Below, in pieces: positions 30,680 through 43,230 of a DNA stretch of 64,000 nucleotides. The DNA comes from Megalonaias nervosa (taxonomy: Eukaryota; Mollusca; Bivalvia; Unionida; Unionidae), in contig JAECUM010009388.1 of the NCBI GenBank assembly GCA_016617855.1, forward strand, positions 1 to 64,000, read 5' to 3'. The notes under the pieces are model-generated. The model saw nothing but the letters and a program-made list of their open reading frames with translations. It was not told where the DNA came from and searched no databases. Position numbers and translations under genes: made by a program. Within the stretch, counting starts at the first letter, position 1, and each line of letters begins with the position of its first letter.

Positions 30680-32975
30680 ATGTTAAAACTTGCCGATATA
30701 GCAAACAAAAGTCTGTTCTTGACAGAAAGATATTGGCCTATAAAAATAGCAATCTCATTTGCTGGTCTTGATAACAGTTTTCGATTCGATAGTAAACGTT
30801 TACTTTACAAATTTCTCCGCTATAAACTTATATCATCTGTTTTAGCCAACAATCAAATCCCAGCTTGCCACGCACAAGGGCTTGAAAATAATAGTTCAGT
30901 TCTATATAAAGCTTTCAAAGCTAAATATATCTCTGGAATCCCCACAGAAAACTAAGGATGTTTTTATCGATCAGGCGCCTACGTCAGAGTACCTTGCAGC
31001 AGAGCAGCTTGCTGCTAGACAACGTAAAGAATTTACTTATCCTTATATTACATCAAAATCTAATCGAATTCTTACAGGGACAGATTTAACATCGTTGTCA
31101 GAAAATATATTTCAGGAGATATGGAAAAAAATAGATTGAGTAAACAACATCCGGGTCCGGCTGGAAATTTGAAAAAATAACAAAGATACTGTTCCACACT
31201 GTGAAATGTAATCCATTGCGTGGCAGCTTATATGTCGATCTGCCAATTAAAATCAGAAACCCAAAATGTTGTGTAAATATCCAGAACCATGATAAAAAAA
31301 ATGTTTCCAATGGGCAACATAATTGGCGCTATTTCCAGCACGAGATCATCCTTACCGAGTATCAAATTATATTGGTCATGTTAATAATCTAAACTTTAGC
31401 TGGATTATCTTTCCTGTTTCTAAATATCAAATTCCAAAATTCGGAAAACAGAACAATCTCCTGTTACCTGGAGGTATTAATGTATTTGGTGTTGACGATA
31501 AACAAAAGATATATCCCAGATGTATCGGCGAGCTAGCATCACAAAAAACAGTAAATTTACTACTTTATAAAGGTCACAACGTGTGGATAAAGAATTTTAA
31601 TGGGCTAGTCGGAGGTCAGTATAACAAGCATAAGGGAAAGAAATATTTCTGTGTCAGGTGTTTGTAGGGCTATATATCCCAACATATACTTGATAAACAT
31701 ATAAACATCTCGAATACAGCTCTAATGTTCAGAAAACATATCTGCCTGGTAAAGAAGAAAAAATATTACAATTTACAAATTACAGACACAAGATGAAAGT
31801 GCCATTTATAGTATAAGCAGATTTCGAATCAATTTTACTTCCAGTGCAAGGAGCAGAAAATAACCCTAAAAAATCTTCGACAAGGAAAATACATGAGCAT
31901 ATTCCCTGTGGAGCGGCGAATAAGATCGTGTGTGCAGTTGATAAATCTTTATCAAAACCAATAAGGATATACCCTGGAAAGGAACCAGCTGTCTGGTTGT
32001 TAAGGTACCTTATCGACGATATTGATCTCATCATTACATTACTCACTAAGACAGTAGCAATGAAACCACTAACAGTAAAGCAAGAAGGTGAATTTTTCCA
32101 AAGCAGAAATATGCTATATTTGCGAGCAGGCGCTTTTGCCCCAAAATAAAGTAAAAGATCACTGCCAAATTACCGGAAAATATCGTGAACCGGCACATGA
32201 TAAATGTAACTTAAAATATACCGCACCGGATTTCCTTCCTATTGTATTTCATAATTTCAGAGGATATGACGCTCATATTATAGTTTATGTTTTCGGTAAA
32301 TAAAAATATAATAAGCCGCCAAAAATTAATAACAACAATAAAATAAAGTGCATCCCAAATAATATTGAAAAGTATATGTCAGTAACACTAGGCAAGTTGA
32401 AATTTATTGATAGTCTGCAGTTTATGGCAGCATCCCTAGACGAGCTTGTGCGAGTCTGAAGTAAATATTATAATTTGATTGAAAATTTCGGTGAAACTGC
32501 TGGCAGTTTATTGACACGAAAAGGAATTTTTCCCTACGAATATCTAGACGATTGGAGCAGAGTTGATGAAAGGTGTCTACCTGACAACGATAAGTTCTAC
32601 TCTAGGTTAAATGTTGAAAGTGTTAGTGATGATAATTATGCCTATGCGAAATCGATTTGGGATTCGTTCGGCGGTAAAACTTGGGAGATTATCATGACCT
32701 GTATCTTATCACAGATGTTCTGTTGCTTTCGGATATATTTGAAAATTTCAGAGACGTCAGCGCTGATAACTAAGGACTCGACCCAGCATGGTACTATTCG
32801 GCACCCGGATTAAGTTGGGACGCCTTACTCAAGCACAGTAAACTAAAACTGGAGCTGCTAACAGACCCTGATATGTTCAACTTTATAGAACGTGGAATCC
32901 GAGGCGGAATAAGTGTCATAAAAAATATGCCAGGGCTAATAATAAATATCTAATTGTTCAAATCTGTAGAAATAT
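30680..32975 (+). pseudogene. Family B (protein-primed) DNA polymerase, C-terminally truncated
   Basis: Frames follow one another from ATG 30680. The N-terminal extension is unlike any domain I know. NFSWIIFPVSKYQIPK and a CxxC (YFCVRCL) region lie in the middle. Then ICYICEQALLPQNKVKDHC with IVFHNFRGYDAH, LKFIDSLQFM and LDPAWYYSAPGLSWDALLKH with FNFIERGIRGGIS are all landmarks of Polinton polymerases (exonuclease and TPR1-side region). After about 32950 homology stops, and the palm motifs (S-L-Y-P, K-x-Y, Y-x-D-T-D) are absent. More than eight stops or frameshifts. It would have replicated the element by protein priming. Confidence 0.85.
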
Positions 32976-33109
32976 CTTCAAAATTAAGTAAGAACAGCCC
33001 CAAAACAAATTAGAAAAATAATAACAAAATATTAAGCGCAAAAATACATAACACGCAATTTAAAAAAAGACATTGACGTTTATAACATTATATTCACTTT
33101 GTGCTCGGA
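32976..33109. other. AT-rich junction beyond the truncated polymerase
   Basis: No gene. The element ends here without a visible terminal inverted repeat, and simple mollusc-type repeat sequence follows. Confidence 0.4.
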
Positions 33110-33620
33110 GTGGCTAGCAATGTTAAATTCCCATAAGTTCCCATACCGTCCCACAAGGTTAAAACAATAAACTTTGGTAACGTTTAATTTCCCTTGTGCC
33201 CAGAGAGACCCACAATGTTACATCTGCATAAACCCCAGACCAATCTCACAATGTTTACAAATGGACGTTTTCAACATTGAATTCCCATTATACCCAAAGT
33301 TGCCCACACTGTCAAGCCTACGAACAGTTCTGACATTAAATTCTCCTTGGACCCCATAAGGTCATCCTTTATGTTAAAATTCCTCTTGTGACCGTTGATA
33401 CCTACAATATTACAATTCCCCTTGTGTTCATAATGTCCCCAAAGTTAATCCTATGTTATTGTTGGGTTTTTTTTTTTGTTTTTTTTTTGTATTTTGTTTT
33501 TCTTTTTGTTGTTGTTGTTTTTTACAATCAATCCCTCTTGCACCCATAGGGTCATCTTTTCAAAATGGTGGCGTAATATTAAATTCCCCTTCCGCAGATA
33601 CGGTAAGTTCTGTGCACATA
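33110..33620. repeat. Diverged short tandem repeats
   Basis: Imperfect units containing 'cccacaatgttaaattcccnttgtgccca' recur roughly every 60-70 bases (for example around 33119, 33186, 33250 and 33420). They are interrupted by a poly-T/GTT run at 33468-33520. Confidence 0.5.
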
Positions 33621-33779
33621 GCTACTCACATATGTATATTTCTAAATGATAAAATACAATAGGTCTGACGTATAGATCGAACAGAATTTCTAGGATTCAA
33701 GATAAGACAACTTCGTCCATTTAACTGCTTAGTTTTCAAACCATCTCTGATATTCCTCAGCGATAACAAGATTTACTAA

Positions 33780-34760
33780 TCAGCTGCTGTGATTGACATA
33801 TTGAATGTCAGATTGGCACCATTTCATTTAGAACCAATAAGACATCAAAAGAAGTCTTCTGGTACAAATCTCATTTGGATATGACTTTCCGTTTTGGAGG
33901 AGTAAAGATAATATTTCCAACATGGCTGTTATGGTGGTAATAATGGATATCATATTGGCACTATTTCCATTTAGGACCAACCAGACATTATACAAGTCTT
34001 TTGGTGAAGCACAACGTCGATATAACCAGTCATCAAGGAGAAGTAGCAATAACAAGATTTTCAAGATGGACATTGTGGCGGCCATATTGAAAGTCAGATC
34101 AACACCATTTAAAGCTCATACCAACTATATGCCATAAGAAATATTTCATTAAAAACCATTCAGTCAGGAGAAGTGATAACATGATTGCAGGTATGTGTCG
34201 GCCATATTGGATGTCTTGGCAGCAACATTTTCATTTAGAAATAGACATCATAAGAAGCCGTTTAATAAATACCCATGTGGTACGACTATCCATTCAATGG
34301 AGTAGCGATAACAATATTTTCTTGATGACAGATGAGGCGGCAATATTGGATATGCAAGCGGCACCATTTTCGTTTAGGACCATTTCGACATCTTAAGAAT
34401 TCTGGTGAAAACCCAATGGCAATGTTGTTTTCATTCAGGAGAAGTAGCGATAACAAGAACTTTCAAGCTGGCCGCTATGGCGACCATATTCAACATCAGA
34501 TCCGTGCTGTGTTTATTAGGGCCAATTAGACATCATAAGAAGTTTTTAAGTGAAAACCCCAGGTTCATATGACCATCCATTCAGAATGAGTAGAGACATA
34601 AAGATTTTCAATATGGCTTCCGTGGCGGCCATATTGGACATCAGATAAGCACCGTTTTCATTTAGGACCATCCAGACCTCATAAGAAGTCTTCACGTCAA
34701 CCCATGGTAATAGGACTTTCCATTCATAAGATGTGGCAGTATCAAAAATTCCATTTTCTA
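33780..34760. repeat. Tandem array, period ~144 bp, seven units
   Basis: The phrase 'caccattttcatttagnacca' recurs at about 33815, 33959, 34102, 34216, 34361, 34503 and 34649, mostly 142-146 bases apart. Each unit also has 'aagaagtcttttggtgaaaac', 'gagaagtagcgataacaagatttt' and 'ggcggccatattgga'. A single further unit lies far away at about 56580-56770, so the sequence is also interspersed. Confidence 0.75.
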
Positions 34761-35825
34761 GACTCTCTCGTGGACTTCACAGCTAATTAATTTGTATAGG
34801 CTTTTCCTTTTTCCAAATTACGCCATCATGAAATCGATTGAGAAATATAGCCGCTAGAGAAGCACTTTGCCAAGACGATATGATGCAAGTTCATCTCATT
34901 AATATGGACCGATCTCACTATAGAACAGGCCAAGATCTTGGTGATATAAGCTTATTCACCATGACTTTGATCACAATCCAATCTAAATTCTGCCTCCAGG
35001 GAGGTAACTATCTCAGCCAGTGTATTCAAGGTTACCTCATATACGAGAAAATCTTCCTTATTATCAAACTAATCCAACATTTTGATGATCCAAGACTTTT
35101 TGTACAAACTTGGTCAGTCAGGTAAAAGAGTATCTCATTAATATGAGTAGAATTCTATCATTATCAAAATAGTCCGAGATCTCGATGAAATAAACTTTTA
35201 TTCCAAGACATAACAGACCAGAAATGTGGCCTCCAGATGGTAACAAGTTCAGCCATCTAGATGCAATATCACCTCAATAATATGCATGGATCTCACTCAT
35301 TATCTAAATTATCCAAAATCTTGATGATATAGATCCATATTCCGAGTTTATTAATTTCGGAAGAGAAATATGACTTTCACTGTGCACAAGTCGATGCAAA
35401 AACACCAATTTAATATGCGTGAATAATGAACATTATCGAACTCATCCAAGATCTCAGTGGCATCAGCCCACATTCAAAGTTTGATTAAAATCAGATCAGA
35501 AATAAGGCCTCGAGACTTTTATCAAGCTCATCCAATCAGATGAAAGATCCTGTCAATAATATACACGGAACTCATTCATACTGAAAGTGTCCTAGATCTT
35601 GTAAGGTGGCGCTCTACAGTTTCGTACTTTGCATAGGGATGAATTTGAAAAGAAAAAGATTTTCCCAGGTTTTCCTAACTGGTTATCCTGGCTAATTAAA
35701 AAAAGACCTCGTATATCTTAGGTATTGTTAAAAGAACGTTTCATTTCCTTGTTTTGGTGTATGATTGATGGGCATTTTATGGGTGAGAGACTATACTGCT
35801 TGGCACTATTTCAGATGTGCACCAA

Positions 35826-35860
35826 AAAATAAATAAATAAATAAATAAATAAATAAAACA
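35826..35860. repeat. (AAAT)n microsatellite
   Basis: About eight tandem aata/aaat tetranucleotides. Confidence 0.95.
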
Positions 35861-37004
35861 AAATAGTTCCTCTTGGTTATTTTCACTTCTTAGACTTTAA
35901 AGGTAAACTATGATAAACGAGCCGGAAACCTTTGTTTTTACTAACTTATTTATTGCTCTTTTAGATGATGGTACTGCCTACTCTGGCAAATTATAATCCC
36001 TAGTTTAATAACTGCTAAAGTTATGTACTTGTACTAGTTTAAGTTGGTTTTTAGAGCACAAAGAATAAGCCATTTTTATCATTATGTGCTCAGATCATAA
36101 ACGATATCTAAAACTGCAACATGTCAAGAAATTTCAGCCACAGTACATGAAATATCGACCAACATTCTCTCCATGCGCATGAAAGGATCGACCAACTCTC
36201 CATGTGCATGCTACAAGCAGCTTCACCTTAATCCTGTCACCGTCAGAAGTACATGATATCTGTGGAGTGTCTCCTAAACCTAATTTCACGTTTGTGCAAA
36301 ATCGGAGGAACTTGCTCAGTCAGATGCAATATCTCGTAAATAAAATATGTGAACCTCATATAACTGAATTCATCTAAAATCTTCACTATACAAGTTTATT
36401 TCCACGTCTGATTAGAATCGGAGCAGAAATACATTCTAAACTAATAAACTCAGCAACTAAAATGCAAGATCAAGTCATTAATATGGCTTATTTTCAAACT
36501 CTTCCGAGATCTTGATGACAAAAAGCCTATAAAATCAATCAGAAATATTAGTTAGAAAGTGGTACCAATGTCAGCCAATCTGATGCAAGATCACCATTTT
36601 CGAGATCTTGATGATACCATCTCATATTACAAGTCTTATCAAAATCAGATCATAAACGCCGTCACTAGAGTGGTAATATAATCAATCAGACGCATCACCC
36701 AATTATTTTAAGTAGATCTGGCTCATTTTTAAAACTCATCCGAGATCTTGTTGATATAAGCTCGTTTCATCAAAATCTGGTCTGAAATATGACCACCACC
36801 TTGATAACAACTGCTGACGGTCGCACGACAGACGACGGGCGAATGACCATATCCCTGCTCCTTGAGACTAGGCCAAGATTCATAATGTAGAAAGTTTTCT
36901 CTCCTCACCTTTACAGTACATAGATGTACTTAGCATTATAATGAGAGTTCATCTGTGCAGTCAACATGGAAACCATTCAGGTTTCTCTCCCCATGTGAGC
37001 TACG

Positions 37005-37075
37005 GTGTTTCATTCATTAAGGCGTTGGACTGGTGGTCAGAGGGTTGTGGGTTTGATTCCCACCATCATAACAGC
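37005..37075 (+). repeat. tRNA-like sequence, probably SINE head
   Basis: A B box (gggtttgattccc) follows 'ttaaggcgttggactggtggtcagaggg', the arrangement of a tRNA T-arm after an anticodon arm. The acceptor stem does not pair, so a tRNA-derived repeat is more likely than a working tRNA gene. Confidence 0.35.
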
Positions 37076-37802
37076 CTGGATTTTCATTATTATGCGTGGA
37101 TCTCGCTCATAATCTGAGATCTCGATAACACAAGCTGAAATACCAAATCTGATCAAAATCCATCAGAAATATGATCTCTACAGTGGTCGCGGGTTCAATG
37201 AATCTGATCACCAATATATGTGGATGTCGAATATAATCGAACTCATTAGAGATCTCAATAATATTGAGCTTACATGTCAAATCTGGTAAAAATGAGCAAA
37301 ATTATGGCTTCTAGACTTTCACAAGCTCAGTCAGTCTGATGCATTATCACCTCATTAACATGCGTAGAAGTCACTCATAATCGAACTCATTCGACATCTT
37401 CGTGCAAAGTTACATACCAATTCTAATCAAAACCTGATAAAACAAAACTACAGATCTGAATGTTCACAAGTTCTGCCAATCACATGCAAAATCACTTAAA
37501 CGATGCGCAAGGTTACTCATAATCGAACTCCTCGAGGTCTTGACGATAGTAAGCCTACGGACCAAATCTTACCGAAATCTGATTAGAAATGATGCTTGTA
37601 GCTTGTTCACAAGCAAGTTTTGAATGACAGCTGGATGACTGATGATCCACAACAGATAAAGGACAATACCAATAAACTTACTGAGTCATTGGCTTGGTTG
37701 ACTAATAAAAGCTCCAGAACAGTTCAATAATAATACAACAACTGGTCTTTCCGCTCTCCAGTTCCCCATTTACTTCCAATTTATCCCCATAGGATTCGTT
37801 GT

Positions 37803-38062
37803 TGTTGCTGTTGTTATAGGGTTTAACGCCATTTTTCAGCACAATATAGGCTATACATGGCGGCCAGTATTAATGGTGGAGGAAGAACCCGGGAAAACCC
37901 CGGAAAGAACCACCGACCCACGAGAAGCTACCGGCAAGCTTTCTCACATACCCACACTGGCTGAGCCCGAGACTCGAACCCACGCAGACAGAGGTGAGAT
38001 GGCAGTGATCCGTAACGGTGATCGCTTTAGACCACTCGGCCACTCGGGGCCCCCATAGGATT
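37803..38062 (-). repeat. SINE family 2, full copy, minus orientation
   Basis: Read on the minus strand: an RNA polymerase III A box region (gtggccgagtggtct), B box (gggttcgagtctcgg), body with ggggttttcccgggttcttcc, end 'aaaatggcgttaaaccc', and a tail of AAC-type repeats. It faces a second copy 35 bases to the right. Confidence 0.85.
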
Positions 38063-38097
38063 CGTAATAATACAAAAGTTCGTGTCCGGGGGGGGGG

Positions 38098-38336
38098 GGT
38101 CGTGTGGCCGAGTGGTCTAAAGCACTCACCGTTACGGATTAGTACCATCTCACCTGTCTGCGTGGGTTCGAGTCTCGGATTCGTCCAATGTGGGTATGTG
38201 AGAAAGCATGCCTGTAGGTTCTCTGGGTCTGTGGTTCTTTCTGGGGTTTTCCCGGGTTCTTCCTCCCCCATTTATACTGGCTGCCATGTATAGCCTATCT
38301 TGTGCTGAAAAAATGGCGTTAAACTCTGCAACAACA
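38098..38336 (+). repeat. SINE family 2, full copy, plus orientation
   Basis: Same order as its neighbour but on the plus strand: gtggccgagtggtctaaagc, gtgggttcgagtctcgg, ttttcccgggttcttcc, aaaatggcgttaaac, then a CAA tail. A G10 run precedes the head. Confidence 0.85.
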
Positions 38337-40126
38337 AAAGTTCTACCATAAAAGTAAGTTATTACATTTATCTTATGGGGCTCCATACGAGTAATCCTAT
38401 GTTTGTAAATATTCATGGACGTCTTTTTTAGGTTAAGAAAACTCGTAGATAAAGATGGTACCATTGACCATTCAAGTTTGATACAATTATAACCAACTAT
38501 CAAGATGGTAGCTTGGAAATCTACATGTAGGTTAGAAGGTCGATGGCTGTGGATATCTATATAGGTTTATTATGTTCACAACTGACGATTGTATCAACGA
38601 GTGCAGACAGAAAAAGACTATTTTGCATAAAGGAGTTTGGCATAATCATATGCATCCAATGAAGATACTGCAATTTCATTAACATTTGAAATATTGTTGG
38701 ATGTCATTTATTCTACTGATAGACAATAATGTTGCCAAATTATGATGGCAAAAATTATATCCTTCACTCTTGATTCCTCCCCCCCCCCAAAAAAAAGAAC
38801 TGACTTTTCTGCATGGACAGAGGTTCTTCATTCAATAGATGGACAAAACAGACAATAGTCATACAAGTTCTCACATAAAATAAGTAAACTTGAATTCTCA
38901 CGTGTGATCTTTGCTAACGACAAATCCATCACTCGTACAGCTGCAGAGAGTAGTTTTTCATGGGCTTTTCAACGAATTGTCAATGTCTTTTTCTAAATGG
39001 AAATTTAACATTCACTATGTTACTTTTTATCACTGCATAAAAATTTACAAATGAAGATGAAACACATAATTCTGTGCACCACTAGAGCACAGCGATGTTT
39101 TTTTGACCTAGTAATTACATATGCCACATTTCATTTGATATGCCAAATTTATCCCATTTATTTTTTGAACAAGCGTAAATAACAAACATTCTGAATTTAA
39201 AAAGTGATTTTTTCCTTAGACTTTTACATCTTTTAATTTCCTCAGATAAATTCAGAAATTTTGGGGGGAAAAAAGGAGTTTTTCTGCAAATTCAAGGACT
39301 TTTCAAGACTAAAACCTTCTTTTCAAAACTCAAATTTCAACGCAACCACTGATATTCAAGGATTTGCCAATGTTGCATGAACCATGCAATCAGATATATG
39401 AATTCTGAGTTGTCAGAGTGTGAAAATTTGGCTCTAAATGCTTCACTGTAAGACCTCATTTCTTCTTCCATCATGACAAATTGAGATGCCCAAAGCAAAA
39501 AGATCTTTATGAATTACAATATCAAATTTAATTTTCTGATGAAGATAATATATCTTACAAAGTGTTGCTGCGCTTAAGTTTTTTAAAAAGGCCTTTTCAA
39601 CTTTCCCATTAACTGCTTTTATTTTGCATTTTCATTTGCCATAAACATTTCAAATAAAATTCACAATGTTATGTTTTACATCGTCATCCAGTTCAGAATG
39701 GCATACACTTTGATAAGACCTTTATTCATGAAAAAGACTCAATTATGACTATTGTTTAGGAAAGACAAGTAAATGCACATGAAGCATATCACTCTTTTAT
39801 TCCCTGAACACACAAATGACTTCCACACAGTATAAAAGTCTATGGTTTTACAATACAAAAAGGAATTTTGTAATTTTAAAAAAAACAAAAACAAACCCGG
39901 AATACCATGAATAACTTGTACGCCAACCTTTGTTCACAGTCCTATATGTACACAATGTGCAGGAACCGTTATTTTCTAATTTAAATTGCTTTAAATTGAC
40001 CATGACCTCTAACCTTTAAATTCCAAATTCTACAGGTATCTTTATTATATTAAGTGCAAACCATCCACAATATTGGATTTCTTATTGGTTTTAATGACAT
40101 GTTTAACACATTACTGGATATCAGGA
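38337..40126. other. Gene-free stretch
   Basis: AT-rich sequence without supported exons or recognised repeats. Confidence 0.45.
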
Positions 40127-40325
40127 CATAATAGGCTATACATGTTGCCAGTATATTTGGTTGAGGAAGGACCTGGAAAGTACCACTGATCCAATTGAAG
40201 CTACTGCCAAGCCTTCTCACATACCCACACTGGCCGAGTCATGACTTAAACCCACAGAGACAGAGGTGAGATGTCAGTGATCTGTAAAGGCAAGAGCCTT
40301 GGACCAATCTGCCACATGGGGCTCC
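40127..40325 (-). repeat. SINE family 2, diverged copy
   Basis: Shares 'aggctatacatg', 'ggacctggaaagtaccac', 'ccttctcacatacccacactgg' and the head region in minus orientation, with many substitutions. Confidence 0.75.
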
Positions 40326-40329
40326 TGCT

Positions 40330-43230
40330 AAATTTGGTGATGATACATGGTGTATGGTCAAGAACTGAAATATATGTGTAGAAAAACCATAAGTCTTCTT
40401 TCTGCCATAGTGACACTGACCTCTGACATTCGGAATCCCAAATTTAATTGGCATCTACACTACCACAAATGCAAACTATTCACAAGGATTAATACAGACA
40501 TGTGATGCAGAAAAACTAACATTACTGTGTTGAAACGTTTTCTTCTTTCAGTCAGAGTGAACTTGATCTTTGTAGTTTTCACCCCAAAATTGATTGGCGT
40601 CTTGCTTGCCCAAATGCAAACCATATAAAATAGTGTGGTGACTCTAGATGATGAACTGAAATTATAGCATGGAAATCACAGTGAAACCAACACCAAACTG
40701 GTAGACTTCTTCATTACTTCAAGTACATACCATAACAAAGGTAATTATAATTGTTGGATTACACAAGTTATATTTTTCAATCAATGAACTTTACCTTTGA
40801 CCCTAAAACTGATAGAGTTTCAGTTTGCCCCAAATGCAAACCATACACAAAGTTTTTAACAGATGGATAGATGAATGGATAGACAACATTATAACATAAT
40901 ACACGTTGCCTCAAGATGGGCATATAAAATGACAACAAAGACTGAAATGAGAAAAGATCTGCAATATGAAGATGAGAATCATGAACCAACTTTGGTTTGT
41001 GCACACCTGAAATTAAATAACTAAAAGTAAAATTCAAAACAATTTTTTCAAATATCTAATCACTGTGGAATTGTAAACAGTAAGTTATATTTAAAAGAGA
41101 AGCAAGTGTTCTGACGGAAAGAGTTCATATCGAGTGTGGCAGTAAAAAATGAAAGTGTCCACACTGGTTAGTCTGTCTCTTTAAGAATGAATGAATTGTT
41201 GCAAAACTATTACAAATAAACTGTTCACAAATGGAGTATTGGATTACACTCTGTCAAAACTGGCAGTTTTGTATGTAACCTATTACTAAATTAATATACA
41301 TTAATTTCTCCCTTAATATAATCATAGGGTATGATCACCTTGGTGTGAAAAGGTCAATTAACAGGAACATGCCTAATAATTTCTCATGTACATGAAATGT
41401 GTTCAAAGGACATGAATGTTCACCACAGTGCTTGCAACTCACATAAATGCACAACATAACCAAGGTGTCATGGAAGAACATGCAGATGGATGGACAAGGG
41501 TAACACTATCTGCTGTACAACTGTTGTAATGAACATGAAAATGCAACAGTTACCATAAATTCTGTTGCAAATTTATGAATATGACCATTCACTTGCATGC
41601 ACTTCAGTTTTGAGGTCAAATTTCTGTGCTATATTTTGACTTTCTTTTGTTGGAATCATGGGTTTACATATTTCAATTTGAAATCTGTCCATACAGCACA
41701 GATGCTCTTGCCATTATGATGCAATTAAAGGGCAAAGTTCAAAATCAAATAGGAGCCTCAAGTCCACACAATATTGCCAGAGACCATTAAAAGCCTAACT
41801 TGATGTATTTATTCATATAAAGCCTTGTACCATCCAATTAAGTTCTTCAAAAGTTAATTAGTGAAAATGAAAGAGCAAAGTTCTATGTCAAAAGAGGAAG
41901 GTGCCATAAAATTTGCTAAAGTTGAAAATCGAACCTAACATCATTCTTCATGTAAAGCCTCAGTCTATATATGATTTCAACACATTACATGCTTCAAAGA
42001 TTACTGACTTCAAAGGTTACTGAGCTGAAATGAAAATTAAAGGCCCTATTCCAAGTCAAACTGGACATAACTGTTACGTTTTTCTCTAAAACTGTGAACA
42101 TTGAACTTCACTTTGGCCTCCATACTGTGAAACCTTGCATCATAATTGATTTAAATTCTTTATCCTTCAATGCATTCCTGAGCAGAAAGAAAATTAAAGG
42201 AAACTTTGCAAATCATACAGGGGCCATAATTTCATCAAATTCTGCTGGACAGGTGAAAAGTTTACCATGGTTTTTTTTAAATGAAAAGCCTCATGCCAAA
42301 TTTCATGTTAATTTTTTCTAAAGTTGTTCAGTGGAGAACGAAATCTGTGATGGACATTATAGAACAGGACAGGAAAGGGTACGAAGAGATACACCCCTTC
42401 AAAGGTGCATGAGCATAACAATAACATCTAGCATCATTAATCAGATGCAAACCCTTATAATTTAACTGGTTGTTTGGAGCTGTGCTGGTTCCAAGCAACA
42501 TAACCTGTGAAGATACCAAGTTAATTGTCAAAGGCCATCAACTCTTTAAATAGAGCTGTCAAGACTAAACCCATAAAAGCACATCAAAGTCTATGGGATA
42601 ATGTTCTTACTAAACTGCATCAAAATATGCTGAATGGAAGATGTGAAGTTAACTGTCGAGGGCTGCAGCTCTATCCAAAATGAAACTTACAAGATAAAAC
42701 CTACAACTGGTACATCTTGGTGTCAGAGACATAGTTTATACCTAAATGCATCAGAAAATGTTGAATGGCTTTTGAGCTATGCCAGGTACAAGCAACATTT
42801 GATGCAAAGATGTGAACTTATTTGTCATGGCTATAACTCATAATGACCTAAACCTTTGATCTTATATATCAAAAATCAATAACGTTTCTTCTTACCCCAA
42901 AATCTACCCATCTACAAAGATTTATAAATATTGATGGTGGAGAACAATTCACTATTAAGTAGAAATCATTTTTTCTTCTTTCAGTTACATTGGCCCAGAT
43001 CACTGTGCTCTTGATGTTGAAATTAACGGGATTCATTCTTGCCCCAGGCAGAGGCTGTCCACCACGTTTGGTTAGCTGTAAATTATGGATAACTTGAGTT
43101 ATTGTGTGGAAATGAAATTGGCAGACGACAGATAAACATCACAATATGCCAATATGCTCTGCCTTCTGGTGGGAACATAACAAATATAAAAGGATCATCC
43201 AATGGCATCCAATTATGTGTGAGAGTTGCA
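40330..43230. repeat. Interspersed mollusc-type repeats, no gene
   Basis: Recurrent phrases such as 'ttcttctttcagtcagagtgac', 'gaccttt...gaccccaaaat' and 'gcaaaccatacacaaagtt' appear at about 40390-40470, 40540-40660, 40780-40860 and 42890-43080. A second repeat type with 'caagtcaaa...gttac' and 'atgccaaatttcatg' lies at about 41750-42840. No exon is supported. Confidence 0.55.

Larger units (their letters stand above)
16242..32975. mobile_element. Element B: Polinton/adintovirus-like provirus, right end truncated
   Basis: This is a contiguous set of Polinton hallmark genes: fiber-like gene, packaging ATPase, minor and major capsid proteins, adenain-type protease, PLA2-integrase and family B DNA polymerase. 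The arms diverge at 19766-19860. Total length of about 16.7 kb is within the usual 15-20 kb range, but the polymerase is cut before its catalytic palm motifs, so the right end is lost. Almost every gene has one or more stops or frameshifts, yet residue motifs are largely preserved; the element is dead but not very old. It belongs to a different lineage from element A. Confidence 0.9.
34850..37620. repeat. Diverged tandem array, second family
   Basis: Imperfect units share 'agccaatctgatgcaagatcacctcattaatatg', 'ctcataatcgaactcatccgagatcttgatgatataagc' and 'atcaaaatcagatcagaaatatggcc' (each here a consensus by eye, shown only in part in any copy). Spacing is near 140-150 bases where clear. Array is interrupted at about 35600-36300 by unrelated sequence that includes an AAAT microsatellite. 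Confidence 0.65.

Noticed and set aside
34838..35125. 95-codon plus-strand frame
   Set aside because: Lies in the diverged tandem array; the same sequence in other units has stops.
33110..37620. CRISPR-like array
   Set aside because: Units are long, diverged and contiguous with no constant repeat plus variable spacer pattern, in eukaryotic DNA.
38098..38175. Functional tRNA-Ser/Leu gene
   Set aside because: A and B boxes are good, but the acceptor stem is not closed and the sequence continues into a SINE body repeated elsewhere.
37870..38503. Overlapping frames of 90-130 codons on both strands
   Set aside because: They translate the two SINE copies; the A and B boxes explain the sequence better.
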